A stretch of 64,000 bases of DNA from Timema cristinae (taxonomy: Eukaryota; Arthropoda; Insecta; Phasmatodea; Timematidae), in contig JBCFYV010011135.1 of NCBI GenBank assembly GCA_039000515.1, positions 5,330,212 through 5,394,211 on the forward strand, given 5' to 3'. How positions within the stretch are numbered: the stretch's first letter is position 1; each line of letters starts with the position of its first letter. Below, one piece after another: positions 1 through 10,549 of this stretch. A program made the translations under genes and the position numbers. A model generated the notes under the pieces. The model was not told the origin of the DNA, did no database searches, and saw only the letters and a list, made by a program, of their open reading frames with translations.

Positions 1-1
1 A

Positions 2-322
2 CTACTCTTGTCTGGCATTGAACAAACGACAAGCGTAAAAGTCCAATGTCCTCCTAATTGCATAATTCTCCTCTAATACGTCCCTTACGTCTTCCCACGT
101 ATTGGTAGCCATTTTAACCAATAATTTTGATTTCGCATCCCCGGTAAATTTTGCTTTTTCAAACTTTAATAATTTTGGATGACTCACGGGATTTCTAAAA
201 TCAAACGCCGCTTCCACATTTTCTACAAATTCCCTAAGTATTCTCTTATCTCCACTAAATGATTCTGGGATAAGTTTTAGAGCTTCGCTAATAGGACAAG
301 AATCATTACTTACTTGGGCCAT
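2..322 (-). pseudogene. gag: gag N-terminal fragment, element A (inverted copy)
   Basis: A 106-codon open frame starting MAQVSNDSCPISEALKL, identical in translation to 30114-30434. It is the N-terminal part of the Ty3/gypsy Gag (matrix/capsid-like, including NTWEDVRDVLEENY). It ends at a TAG shared with the other copy, where the reading frame jumps, so the lesion predates the inverted duplication. The remainder of gag lies off the left edge of the window. Inside an infected or transposing cell Gag would form the particle shell; this copy is broken. Confidence 0.85.
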
Positions 323-429
323 TTTAAATCTCTATCTACGACCTCTTACAATGCAACCAATTTAAACAATAACAATGACACACGTTAACACTTCTTGGCA
401 GACAGAATATAGGGATTGGGTAACACTTA

Positions 430-720
430 CCTCACTTTCTTCTTAGTCCCCTTCTTGTCTCCTCATTAACCTGGGTACAGCTGGACACCAATCCTATCTG
501 AAGTTGGAGTCCCGGAACCGCTTGAACTCTTGTACCTTGTCCTCTACTGGAGTCCCTGGTACACCTTCGGGTACTGCCAGGCACCAATCCTATCGGAAGT
601 TGGAGTCCCGGAACCTCTGGAACTGCTCGCACCTCGTACTTCCCCACAAAGTCTCGGGTACGACCTTGAGTACAGCCAGACACCAATCCTATCGGAAGTT
701 GGAGTCCCGGAACCTCTGTA
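430..720 (-). repeat. Three ~99-bp tandem repeats in leader of element A (inverted copy)
   Basis: Mirror copy of 29721-30000. Each unit contains the core GGACTCCAACTTCCGATAGG. Because 99 is a multiple of three, an open frame (432-797, minus) runs through all units, repeating EVPGLQLPIGLV. This copy keeps the third unit in frame, whereas the partner has lost one G. The location between primer-binding site and gag suggests a leader or packaging region rather than a real protein. Confidence 0.75.
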
Positions 721-930
721 ACTGCTTGCACCTCGTCCTTCCTTGAAGTCTCTGGCACTTGGGTCGTCTTACCGCAACCGCCGCCTCTTCCCAGCACCTT
801 TCCTTTTTGAGGTTAGAGTTGGGTGGCTCTCTTCGAGACGCGCCGCCCCTGGATTTCTTCTGTATGTGAACCGTTATCGAACCTGGAACTTCTTCTTTGA
901 GTTAAGTGTCAAGACCCCACTTCTGACACC

Positions 931-1341
931 ATTTACTTTGTCCGCACTGTCGTATCCCTCAGGTTTGGGAAGTCGAGGTTGGAAGTTTTTGTGTTTATTG
1001 TTGACTAAATCCTTGATAGGAACCTTAGATCTTGAAGAAATAATCAAATGGTGATGATTATGGAGAATAATGTTCTTACACGTTTATTAATTAATAACAA
1101 AAGCGTATTACAAGTTAGTGGTTCACTTGAAGAGTAATCCAGACAATATTTCTATATACACTCAGTATGACAATTATTACAAGAAGAGCCCGCCTTCTAG
1201 ATATCCGGGGTTTATATACCTTCCCTGTTTACCATTGGAAGCTTCTAGTCATGCAGTACAAATGGTGCAATCAACAGATTAAATATCTTCCTTTACCTGG
1301 TGGTGTAATGAAATTGCTTTAAGGGGTTATAATAAGTAACT
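931..1341 (-). mobile_element. LTR of gypsy element A (inverted copy)
   Basis: Mirror of 29095-29506. On the minus strand it begins AGTTAC at 1341 and ends next to a primer-binding site (TGGTGTCAGAAGTGGG, minus, 931-916). It contains the same TATA-like and AATAAA signals as the partner. Flanking sequence is shared by both arms because the whole block was duplicated after the element inserted. Confidence 0.75.
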
Positions 1342-1918
1342 GAACCCCTAGCTATATGACAATTTATATTTAATAAAAAATAATTCATTTAAAAACAATT
1401 ATTAAAATTCATGTTATACTTTTTGTCAAGAAAATGTTTCATGAACATCGTACATTTTTTCTTTTCCCGACTTATTTAATCATAGTCATAACACGATTGA
1501 AACAAGAATTCCTAAAATCCTAAAATCTTTTTTTTTTCTTTGGAATATTTAGCTTTGTCCAAAGATAAATACCAAATAATTCAGAGTAATATATATTCAA
1601 ATTTTTATATTTATCAGGGAGTTGGCTTTATTTTGGGCTACAATAATTATGTTCTTCATTCATTTCAAAAAATTCTAATCTATCTTCAAACTTTGTAAAT
1701 ATCACCATTTATAATTCATGTTAGGGAACATAAAATTGTGGCACATAGCTCTGATTTAGAGTCAACGGTTCTTGGATTCAAACTTAAATCCTCATAAATA
1801 CCACATATGACTTAGGGGAGCAAATACCTTATTTCATTAAATAGCTTAGTTGTTATTTTCTTTTAATTCATTGCCTTTAGTTAGGTTTTGATTTTTCCTC
1901 TTAATATAACCGATATTA

Positions 1919-2075
1919 TTATTATTATTATCATCATCATTATTATTAGCACCGCGTCTTACTACCCGTTCGGGTTATACGCACTTACGCTAATGTATAA
2001 TGGTAGGGTGATTGTGAGATGAAAGGAAGGACCTACAGTTTAACGTGGAATCCGAACCACGGTGGTGGCCTGGAT
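1919..2075 (-). mobile_element. 5'-truncated SINE, family beta (inverted copy)
   Basis: On the minus strand: CCACCGTGGTTCGGATTCC, then the shared 3' tail CGAACGGGTAGTAAGACGCG followed by an AAT-type repeat (1919-1955). It is the mirror copy of 28370-28520, and the same family occurs at 53558 and 57592. The tRNA-like head with box B is absent, so it is 5' truncated. It sits immediately upstream of the zinc-finger exon copy. Confidence 0.8.
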
Positions 2076-2195
2076 AATAATATTGATTTATTAGCCCCAA
2101 AATTGGACCATTGGGACTTAAAAATCAATACATTTGTTAATATTTGATAAATATTTAGAATAATGTTTAATTTTTATTACCAATTTCTTTACGGA

Positions 2196-2830
2196 ACTAA
2201 ATAACACCTTCCGCTCATAATTTACCATCACAAGTTAGTGAAGTTTCACTATCATGTAAATATTCTAATTTAGAGAAAGTTTAATTCAAAAATAAGACAA
2301 AAGAGATTTTACTTAATTTTTACTGACCATATGAGTTCAAAAGAGAATATTTTTTGCATTATTCCGCACTTGGTGGAAAACAACACAAGATCTGGTCAAG
2401 TTATAATTGAGAAGAAACATGTTAATGTGTTTAAAACTGTGTGTGATTTTAAATACTCCACTAGTAATAACAATAATTCCAAACAAAATCTGATCTATAC
2501 TCAACAAATAAAATACAAGTGCAATGTTTGCGATGAGAATTTTAAAGAAAAGGAGAGTCTTGACAAACACCTTATTCATTCAGAACAAAGAAAGTATAAG
2601 TGTGATATTTGTGATAAGAGCTCCAAGATGAAGAAGAATTTTAACAGACATTTTCTTATTCATTCATAAATAAGGACATATAAGTGTGATGTTTGTGATA
2701 AGAGCTTCAATCAAGGTAAAAGATGGCTTATAAAAATACATATTTTTTTTCATTTAGAACAAAGAAAGTGTAAGTGTGATATTTGTGATAAGAGTGTTAA
2801 CCCTGTTAAAAAAAGAACACAACAAGCTCG
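2196..2830 (+). pseudogene. C2H2 zinc-finger terminal exon, decayed (ZNF-1)
   Basis: Homologous to the start of the better exon at 20943 (minus), but the splice acceptor AG is replaced by GG (TTTACGGAACT) and the first codons contain stops. The open part 2331-2669 holds an EKKHVNVF spacer and two fingers: the first, CNVCDENFKEKESLDKHLIH, has lost one residue between the histidines; the second, starting CDICDKSS, lacks the structural Phe. A TAA after HFLIHS ends the frame, and further finger remnants (CDVCDKSFNQ, CDICDKSVN) follow to about 2810. C2H2 fingers bind DNA or RNA in the nucleus, but this copy cannot make a normal array. Mirror of 27600-28239. Confidence 0.85.
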
Positions 2831-3130
2831 TTCAAATGGGAGAACACTCACCCTCTGCCCTGTTGAACTTTAACACCGGAGTACTTGTGCCAAGACCTCA
2901 TCTCCCATGCACACAATCTCACAGACTAAATGGAGATAATATCCGATGGTCTGCTCATGAATTAAGCCTTGCCCAGAAACAAATGAGTGATGGCAACTCC
3001 ATGAGTTTATTTTTCGTTTCCGCCGCCTGGATGGATCCAGGGACTTCTTTCTACATGTTTCCTTGTGTCACCGCAATTCATTACTAAGCGCTGTTTGTCT
3101 CCCTGTGTTCCACTCCATTTTTCCCTCCTG

Positions 3131-4610
3131 CGGGGGTGAGCCCACCCCACCAAACTCTCCCCTCCGCCTCTCCCAAGAGTACCTAGACCCGACACACGGT
3201 ACGATCTAAGTGATCGACATATTCCCCCTATACTCCCACCCCGCCGTCCCTCATCTCGTCACACTATCAAAAGCATCCCCACCGCACGTTGCCACTTACC
3301 CATTTTTCTCACCCTCCATTATCGCTCTATCGGCGACATCTCCACTCTCCCTTCATCCTCATCACCTCTATCTAACCCACCTCAAACCACACAATTCACT
3401 CGACCACTCAGTCCCCCAAACCCATCCCCATTAACAACAGCATATACTTACCAACACCCAACCCTCCCACTTACACACCCTATATCCATACCAGCTACTC
3501 GACTTGTCTTACCTCTCTCTCTCTCAGCTACTTCCATATCCTACATCATATGAGCACTCTCCTTTGTCTACCTCCCCCACGAGATTCTCCTGCTCAACAT
3601 ATAGGCGCAGCCCCCTGCTCAATAGGTTCAACATTCGCACAAGCCCCGATCATATCCCAAGCTCATCCCACCCGTTCCTCATTTAAATCGATACCGCCTC
3701 CAACTCTCCCTCATTACGTATCACATTCCCATTCGACTATCGCTGCCCATGTAACTTACTTTCATCTCAGACTATTCTGTGCTTACTGCTCATAGATGGT
3801 CACGATTACGTTACTACTTATGTCTCCCTATCTCGGATAGTGGGGTTTATTTACTGCTGGTGTCTCCGCCCACTTTACGTGGGGACTGATCAGACTGTCT
3901 CTGCATAACGTAAAGCTCGCGGGCGTTATGTTTAGTGCTTATGTACGATGATATAAACACCACATCCCCAATCATCACCCACCTACACCACCCCTCTCCC
4001 AACCCCAAACCACCTACCTATCACCAAGTACTCCTCAATTACTGTACCCCCACATCCAAACCCCAATACCACCCCAAAGAGCCATCGCCAGTTCCAACCC
4101 TTCTCGCTAAACTCCCTCCCACCCTCCTCTAATATACTACCAAGCTCCCACTTTCTCCTCTCCAAACCATCCCTATCCGACACCCCTGTTAACGCGCACA
4201 TCACCTACCAACAAGATCAAAAAGACACCACTCCTCTCACCTACACTTCCTCAACTCAACCCCGCCTACCCCCAACTCCACCACACCATAACATGACCCC
4301 GCCAAAGAGCCACCCATCATAATAATGTGAAAGCCTAAGATGCCTACACTCGCAACCAAGCCACTAGTCAGATCCTTCTACTAACACCCCACCTCACCAC
4401 CCCCACTCTCCTATCCCCACACAACCCCCACCCCCAGATCATTCCGCGTGACATCCCTTAAAGAGGAACCCACACCCCCCCCCCTCGCAGTTAACCGGTC
4501 CACCCTAACCCACAATACGCCCCCACCAATACAGTACCAACCTCCCTCGCCCATCATCCGCCCCACCTTTAAGAGATTTAAACAATGGCTGATAGGAACC
4601 ATTGGTCATA
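3131..4610. other. C-rich, G-poor strand-asymmetric tract
   Basis: The plus strand is dominated by C, T and A with G almost absent over long stretches (3200-3785 and 3950-4590), for example CACCCC and CCTCCCACC runs. The two blocks are separated by a balanced segment (3790-3945). No simple tandem unit is visible. Short open frames occur on both strands (3210-3434, 3504-3795, 3935-4132 plus; 3983-4204, 4411-4602 minus), as expected when stop codons, which need G or A on one strand, are rare; none has a recognisable domain. It begins exactly where the inverted duplication ends. Confidence 0.7.
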
Positions 4611-5529
4611 CATCGTAATCCTTTAATGGGACCTAGCTTCTTCTAGTGATGAGAGAAAGATAAAAAAAACCAATACCATGATAACTCTCTTAAAGATAAT
4701 TAAAGTGGCTGGGGCTTCAGACCTACTTTTTTTTAAACAGATTTCCCCTTCCCCTCTATTATTTTTCGTTACCCTTCTCCGAAACCGGGGCATGCAAAAA
4801 GGTGAGTCAAAAAGCAATAAATTTACGGTATTGTTACGTGGAGGTTTTTTTTTTGTGGTTCGGCAAAAATATAACACACCATAAAATAGGTGAAGGTTTC
4901 TTTTATCGTATTTTTCTGGTAATAATCACCAGGCTAGGGGGAAGTGCTATTTGAACTGTGAAGTGTGGGATGAGTCTGAGTGGAGAAGCGCGCTTCCTGC
5001 GTCATATTTTCTAGTACAACCCTGTCAATTTTTATGTTTATTTGCTTAGGGTTTGTGCTTTCATTTTTCTTCACTTAACACACAGGAGGTCTGTTCGGAC
5101 TGCGGGACCACAGATTCACGTGTGTGTGATTTGTTACAGCAGCCAAACCCAGGTTGGTCATATAGTCTGGAGCGTTAGATTCGCAATAGACTGGTATTTT
5201 AAATTTGGCGACCGGGGGGGGGGGCTCTGAGAGAGTATTTTATCAGGTGCAGTACAACGTTTTTTTCGGGTTCCACTTTCCTTTTTTCATTTATCTTGTC
5301 TATAAAAGTTGACATTGATTACATTACCATCTGAAATAAAGAAAGGATATAAGACAGAAAAATATTAGAACATTTTAATTTTAATTTTATATTTATATAA
5401 AGGGGGAAAAAATATATCATATTACTCTACGGCTAAAAATTTAGATAAATAGTACTGGATGTGTAGAATGTGATATGCTAGTCTTCAAATATATGCAAAT
5501 ATTTTCTGAGATCCTGAGGAAATTGCCAC
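4611..5529. other. Intergenic; possible primer-binding-site-like motif near 5204
   Basis: No gene is seen. TTTGGCGACCG (about 5204-5214) resembles the primer-binding site used by tRNA-Arg-primed Ty3/gypsy elements and directly follows AT-rich sequence, so this could be the tail of an old LTR; a G homopolymer (11-12 G) follows. No partner LTR was found, so this is weak. Confidence 0.3.
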
Positions 5530-5725
5530 GGCCACTCTTAGGACGCCAGGTCCGAGTGTTATAATGTACCCACCTTGGAGGGGACATCACCCCTCCTTCA
5601 AAGGGCCTGCAGGAAGATCAAGGGTTCGAATTTCAGCCATGTGACAAATGGGGAGATGTTTTTCCACAAGTACTTTTTCACTGTGGTTTTTTACCAGGCA
5701 GCTCTACAGACTTATGCGGGTGCAT
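5530..5725 (+). mobile_element. tRNA-derived SINE-like fragment
   Basis: Contains an RNA polymerase III box-B-like AGGGTTCGAATTTCAGCC (5622-5639) followed by GTGACAAATGGGGAGATG and TTTTTCACTGTGG, the arrangement seen in tRNA-derived SINEs. No clear tail or target-site duplication was found. Family assignment is uncertain. Confidence 0.5.
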
Positions 5726-6929
5726 TTCTTTAAGTTTCCTGATCCTGATTTCCTACACTCCTTTTTATCCCCCACCACGGTCCCAGTACCCGTTTAATTA
5801 ATTCGTAATGTAATTTAGATGAGTGAAGGTTGAATTTTAGAGTAAGTGTTATCACAATTTGCGTGGAGGGGAGATTGGGAAATCACTTTAAAGGAAAATA
5901 AATTATTTCAGTACTACCTGACCTAATATTAGAACTCATATCTCCAAAGTCTCGAGTGAGCATGTACAAGCACGACAGTTACTAGGTGACCTCCGACGTC
6001 ACGATCGCCTTTTGGAATGAGCTTTTAATAAAGCCTTGATTTTCAACTACTAACTAAATAATAATCAATGGTTACACATATATCACGCTCTACTTAGAAG
6101 GACGTTGCCTTACCTCTGTGACGTTCACGGATGGATACAAAGATAACGCTATGTTTCATCAGCGGAGTAGTGATTTTAGTTTGATTCAGCGCGTTTTAAA
6201 GATAAACATACATGAATCGAAACTTACATTTTGTTAAGAGTACTCCAAAAATAGTGTCTACCTAGTCTCACAATAATTCTTATTTTTATACTGTGGTTTT
6301 TCTTGTAAACGTATGTTGTTTAATAACTTACCAACGTAGGCTATTTGGCGGGCTTGGTCACGAGAATTAGCTGTAGGAGTCTGCTTTGGCCTTAGGATGT
6401 TGATTAAATTAAAGATCGTGGAGCAATGTTTTTCTTGATTAGGAATCATGGATAGTAATTTTTAAAAAGATTTGTCTATTTTTTCAGAAGCATAAATAAG
6501 TGTTGTGATGTTGTTATAAGCTCTGTCCTCGTGGGACGAGGGGAAGGGTTGATCAGTAGACAAACAAGAGCCTCACTAGTTAAACTGCGGTCCTTTTAGT
6601 TCACTCTCTGTTTGTTACTGTGATATTATCGGTTACATTGGTGTCCAGGGAGTTGTAGTCAAATTGATTATTCGCGCTGCTTCGAAGTACTCGGTGGCGG
6701 GACATTTAACTAGAAACACTAAGACGACAACTGCGAGACCAGAAGGGATATGGATAGTTTCGCATTTGAAATGGCACATTTCTTATTCTTTGTCTAGGCA
6801 GGTGTCAGTCCTTGTAGGACTATTAGTACAGCGGCAATTCACCTTCAGTGTAACTCAGCTGGTTTAAGGCGTCTACTCTCACAGTATGACGCAGACTGAT
6901 CACCAGAACGGCGCTAGAATTCGGGTGTT
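5726..6929. other. Intergenic, no recognisable gene
   Basis: Mixed AT-rich sequence. Short open frames (6258-6449 minus, 6664-6867 plus) show no domain and no splice context. Nothing else could be assigned. Confidence 0.6.
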
Positions 6930-8730
6930 ATACCATTATTTCGCATCGCGCAAGGTCCATTACATGCATGTGTCCATTACATCCGGGTGTTTGCAGAAAC
7001 CTCTTATATAATACTCATTGTCGGTCCATCACGTTGCATTTCCCCACATGTCTCTTATACCCAGATAACCCTTACTATGACGTACAACTCCATTGATTGA
7101 TAATGGGGGCTCTTCTATTATTCACTTCGCAAAGTCCTATAAATCGCAGTGTCTACTGATTGACTATTCTCGCGTTTTGGGAAATATATATTGCAGGTCC
7201 ATCACGTTGCCATTTATCTATGCGCGTCTGCTATCTCACACAGTTAACCATATTAGCCAACGCACGATCTCCAACAAGTTGTGTTACATTTTATAAACGC
7301 ACTCCCGCAACTTGTTGGCGATGTTGGTCGAACTGTTGGGTTGCGCGAGCTGTTGTGTTGTGTTGGATAAATTTTTAGAGATTATAAACGACCAAACCCA
7401 AACTGTTGGCCGAGTCAGGAGGCTTTTGTAATGCTTTTCCTCCCCATCCCCCCCCCGCACGCCCTCCCCGTTGGGTATTGCACTTGCGCTATCTAGTTGA
7501 TATCATGAGTGGTCTAAAGCCTAATCAACTTTGCCCATCAAGGGGAGTCAGGCATCATTCATTCTTACAACCAATACACTACCTTCATAGTGTGAGTCGA
7601 AGATCATCGTTATTATGTAACAGAAGTTTGGATCCAACTATGTTGGAAGAATTTCTGCGGAAAGTAAGCTGTGTTTATTCGCGCCAACTTGTTGTAGACA
7701 TCACATCCTGAAGTTCCTCCACTTTTTTTTTAATCAGTCTAAACATTTCTAGCCATGGTAACGACGTATTACTTGCCTTTTCTTCGATTTATTGTGATGA
7801 CTCAGGAGTAGTACTCTTGCAGAAAACACTCAAACACTAAGAAACTGTGTTGAGTGCATGCTTGTCAGAGAGTTGTTTTGTTTTTTCAGCTAGACGTCGA
7901 TTAGAAGGGCGCTGTTTATGGTAATAATGGAGTTACTTACATTTGTGTAAAGTGAGTGTTGATTGCTTGTTCACTCATTCGATGACGCATCTCTACAAAG
8001 TGACAAAATACTTTTGATATAAAATCCATTAAGAATATAGTTAGCCGGAAGCTTATTATTATTTTATTCTTTTTTAGTGAGGAATTCATGCCATCTCATT
8101 CATATTCTGAAAATTGAAGAATGACACCTGAACTTCGGTCCCGGGTTCGATTCACGTTGTCATATGGTGTGTAATGCTCCATTTAATAATTTAAATCAAC
8201 TTAGTTTAATGTGTATTAGTTCGATGTTCCATTCGTTACTTGATCAAAAAATACTCACTAGCCTCACGATTTTAAAAGTTAAACTAATCTGAAAACTAAA
8301 AAACAACATGCTGCACACCAAGGTAAAGGACACTCTGAGTTCATCTTGATAGCCGCTCTCATGCGTCATGAACCTCCAACAGTGTTGGCCAATATGTTGG
8401 GTTCGGTAATTATATTTATCTCTACTCAATGATTCCAGCACAAACCCAACAAATAATTGTTGGCTTTCCACTGGACCAGCTCGCCAAGTCACCACTAACA
8501 TGCCAACAAGTTGGGAGTGCGGTTATTAGGTGTTGTTCTTACAACTTGTTGGGATCGGTGTTGGCCATTATGGTCAGCTGTGTGGGTTTAGAGAGGTGGG
8601 GGAATATGCGATCATGATTCGGACTTGCAATGTATTTGTTCGCCTAAAACGCGATGTAATGGACTTGCGATCGCTGAAATGGTTGCCCACCCTAAGAAAT
8701 CATGTTAGAATTCTTGGTCGGGTGTACTGA
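6930..8730. mobile_element. Possible non-autonomous DNA transposon with repeated internal motifs
   Basis: GGTCCATCACGTTGC occurs at 7024 and 7199, and GCGCAAGGTCCATTACAT (6949) is mirrored by ATGTAATGGACTTGCG at 8654. Two clusters of CAACTTGTTGG / CCAACA motifs lie at 7260-7410 and 8380-8575. Arrays of short direct and inverted motifs near the ends are typical of class II elements such as hAT or P. The terminal inverted repeats and target-site duplication were not identified, so extents are approximate. The small open frames inside have no domain. Confidence 0.35.
8088..8165 (+). mobile_element. tRNA-like SINE piece
   Basis: ATATTCTGAAAATTGAAGA, then ATGACACCTGAAC and GGTCCCGGGTTCGATTC, the last resembling a pol III box B. 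The reverse-complement partner is at 21420-21515, which shares the AATTGAA-ATGACACCT block and GGTTCGATTCCAG. Two matching copies support a dispersed repeat. Confidence 0.5.
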
Positions 8731-9361
8731 GCGAAGTGTTTCCAAAATTGGGATTACACTCTCCCTCCACGTAAATGCTCTGAAAACACTTGCCTCTAAA
8801 TATAATCTTCATAATCCTTGTAAAAACTATGACCGTAAATGATAGTACATAAGTTATGCATAATCCAAATGGGTAGTAAGACGCAGTGTTAAAACCATAG
8901 AGATAGTAGTCACCGCACTTTTGAGGCTCTTATCAGCACGTACTCAATCATTAACAAGGGACTTACCACCTTTCGGTTCTCTAACATTGTCACCTTGCCT
9001 AATCCATACCAAATTTGGATTAGAAACATGCACGGACGGGTTTATACCTGTACGAAGCAAAAAAATCTAAAGTACTCACAAATAGAAATTACTGTATGGG
9101 GGCTTAAAAATGCCTCATTTTTGTTCCTGGGAATAACGCAAGATCTAGGGGCCTTGAGGTGGTTATATGTCAAATCTGTTTTCATAGTTTGTTAGAATTG
9201 TTCTGTGGTATGTTCTCATTCTACTTGGTCGCCATTTGCCTCATGTGGGATATTTCAGTCCGTTTAGGTTTTTAGCTTATGACATATTTGACAGTGAAGA
9301 GATGAAAAAATGTATATAGTTTTGTCGCGTGTGTATGTTACTTTTTGTTACCATCAGTGCT
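8731..9361. other. Intergenic, no recognisable gene
   Basis: The open frame 8995-9195 has no identifiable domain and no repeat partner in the window. Nothing else could be assigned. Confidence 0.55.
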
Positions 9362-10549
9362 CAGTGGTTCCCAACCTCAGGTGGTCGCGTACCACTACGG
9401 TCGAAAATTGAATAGAGCATGACCCACTCTCCCATAACTCTCTATCCCAGTCAACATCTCCTTCCCCTAGCTAGAACTTTCAGGCAACAAGTTAACTCGT
9501 TTAGTTATTATTATTATTGTTTATTATTATTTCATTATTATTATATATGTAGGATTTTTATCACGCATCGCATTCGTCTTCATATCATCATCATTTATTT
9601 GTAATTACTACTGAAATCACAAATTTTACAATACTTTCTTCTTAAGGAAATATGTTTTTAAACATGTATTAGAATGGCGTATATAAAATAAAAATGTAAA
9701 ATTAATTCACCGTATTTCTTAAGATTTTCTTTGTGTTATTTGCAGCCTGAATTTTTTTCACCAATGAGAATTCTTGGGGTTATTCTCTTCGCTCAGGAGC
9801 TAAGATATGCTTGTGTTCCAAACCGATTTCTTTGTCTGCTTTTGATTTAAAAGAGTACTATGTAGGTATTCCATGTTCACACAAAAGGTTTGTCGGAAAT
9901 AAGTCATCAAGATACCGTATGGTGGCTCGCTGAAGAGTGTGTTGGGTGAGATATCGGCTTCTTACACAGCTCGTCCCTATATGTTTACACCAGATTTCAA
10001 ACTCGTTTCCATGAAGTACTATTGTTTTTTAATTTCATCTACTCTTCTTGGTTTCATCAGATAAAGGTCCTTCCTTGGGCTTGGACACTGAAAGGGTGAT
10101 TCCGAATTAGTTTATTAAATGAGAATGTCGGCCGTTTTTTATTTTTGATCATATTCTGGAAATTAGCGTGTGAATCGTTCTTGAGTAGTTGCAAGTGTCT
10201 CAACACGTTATGTTGGTCACTCTAGCTGTGACGGTAGCCTAGTTTTTATCGTGAGCAAGGCTTTCAACGTACAAATGCTGGTAGTAACTTTTCTTTGAAC
10301 TTAGTGTTGAAACGCACAAATCCTCTATTTTGCACAGAATCATGCTCGAAGTTTGTCTTCACAAACATAAAAATTGTTTGTGACAACTTCCATCTCTTTT
10401 CATTTCCTAGAATGCTGTGAGCTGCAAATTTAGAAGTGATTAAATTTGGGATGAACATCATCCACGAGTACTAGGCTGTGTATATCAAAATTTTGCTTGT
10501 TTTTGGGGTGGGTTCTTGCGACGTCGCGGACCATGGTTGGGACCACCTG
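9362..10549. mobile_element. hAT-like non-autonomous element
   Basis: The left end CAGTGGTTCCCAACC (9362) and the right end, read inward as CAGGTGGTCCCAACCATGG (from 10549), are inverted repeats. CAGTGGTTCYCAACC is a known terminal motif of hAT transposons. The 1.2-kb interior has no transposase: an ATT microsatellite lies at 9501-9545 and the minus open frame 10264-10461 has no domain. The expected 8-bp target-site duplication is not evident, so the pairing of ends is an inference. Confidence 0.5.
9500..9547. repeat. (ATT)n microsatellite
   Basis: Imperfect TTA/ATT repeats inside the hAT-like element. Confidence 0.85.

Larger units (their letters stand above)
1..3130 (-). repeat. Left arm of a ~3.1-kb inverted duplication
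   Basis: This stretch is the reverse complement of 27312-30435 with only scattered small indels; base 1 pairs with 30435 and base 3130 with 27312. Beyond 3130 the arms diverge abruptly (CTCCTGCG here, CTCCTGTG in the partner). The arm holds, in order, the gag start of element A, its leader repeats, the LTR, a SINE tail and a decayed zinc-finger terminal exon. Because homology runs to base 1, the duplication probably continues outside the window. It could be a genuine segmental inverted duplication, or an assembly error joining two haplotypes; the indels between arms argue against a simple copy of one sequence. Confidence 0.93.

Noticed and set aside
432..797. 121-codon minus frame with VPGLQLPIGLV repeats as a gene
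   Set aside because: Lies in the untranslated leader of a retroelement and is broken in the partner copy; kept only as a repeat.
2337..2579. Minus-strand open frame opposite the zinc-finger exon (and its mirror 27857-28126)
   Set aside because: Antisense shadow of the finger-coding strand.
3210..4602. Several open frames in the C-rich tract, Pro/Ser/His-rich
   Set aside because: Explained by base composition; occur on both strands with no domain or splice context.
5202..5222. TTTGGCGACCG as a tRNA-Arg primer-binding site
   Set aside because: Only a short match, followed by a G homopolymer, with no paired LTR; recorded as weak, not called as an element.
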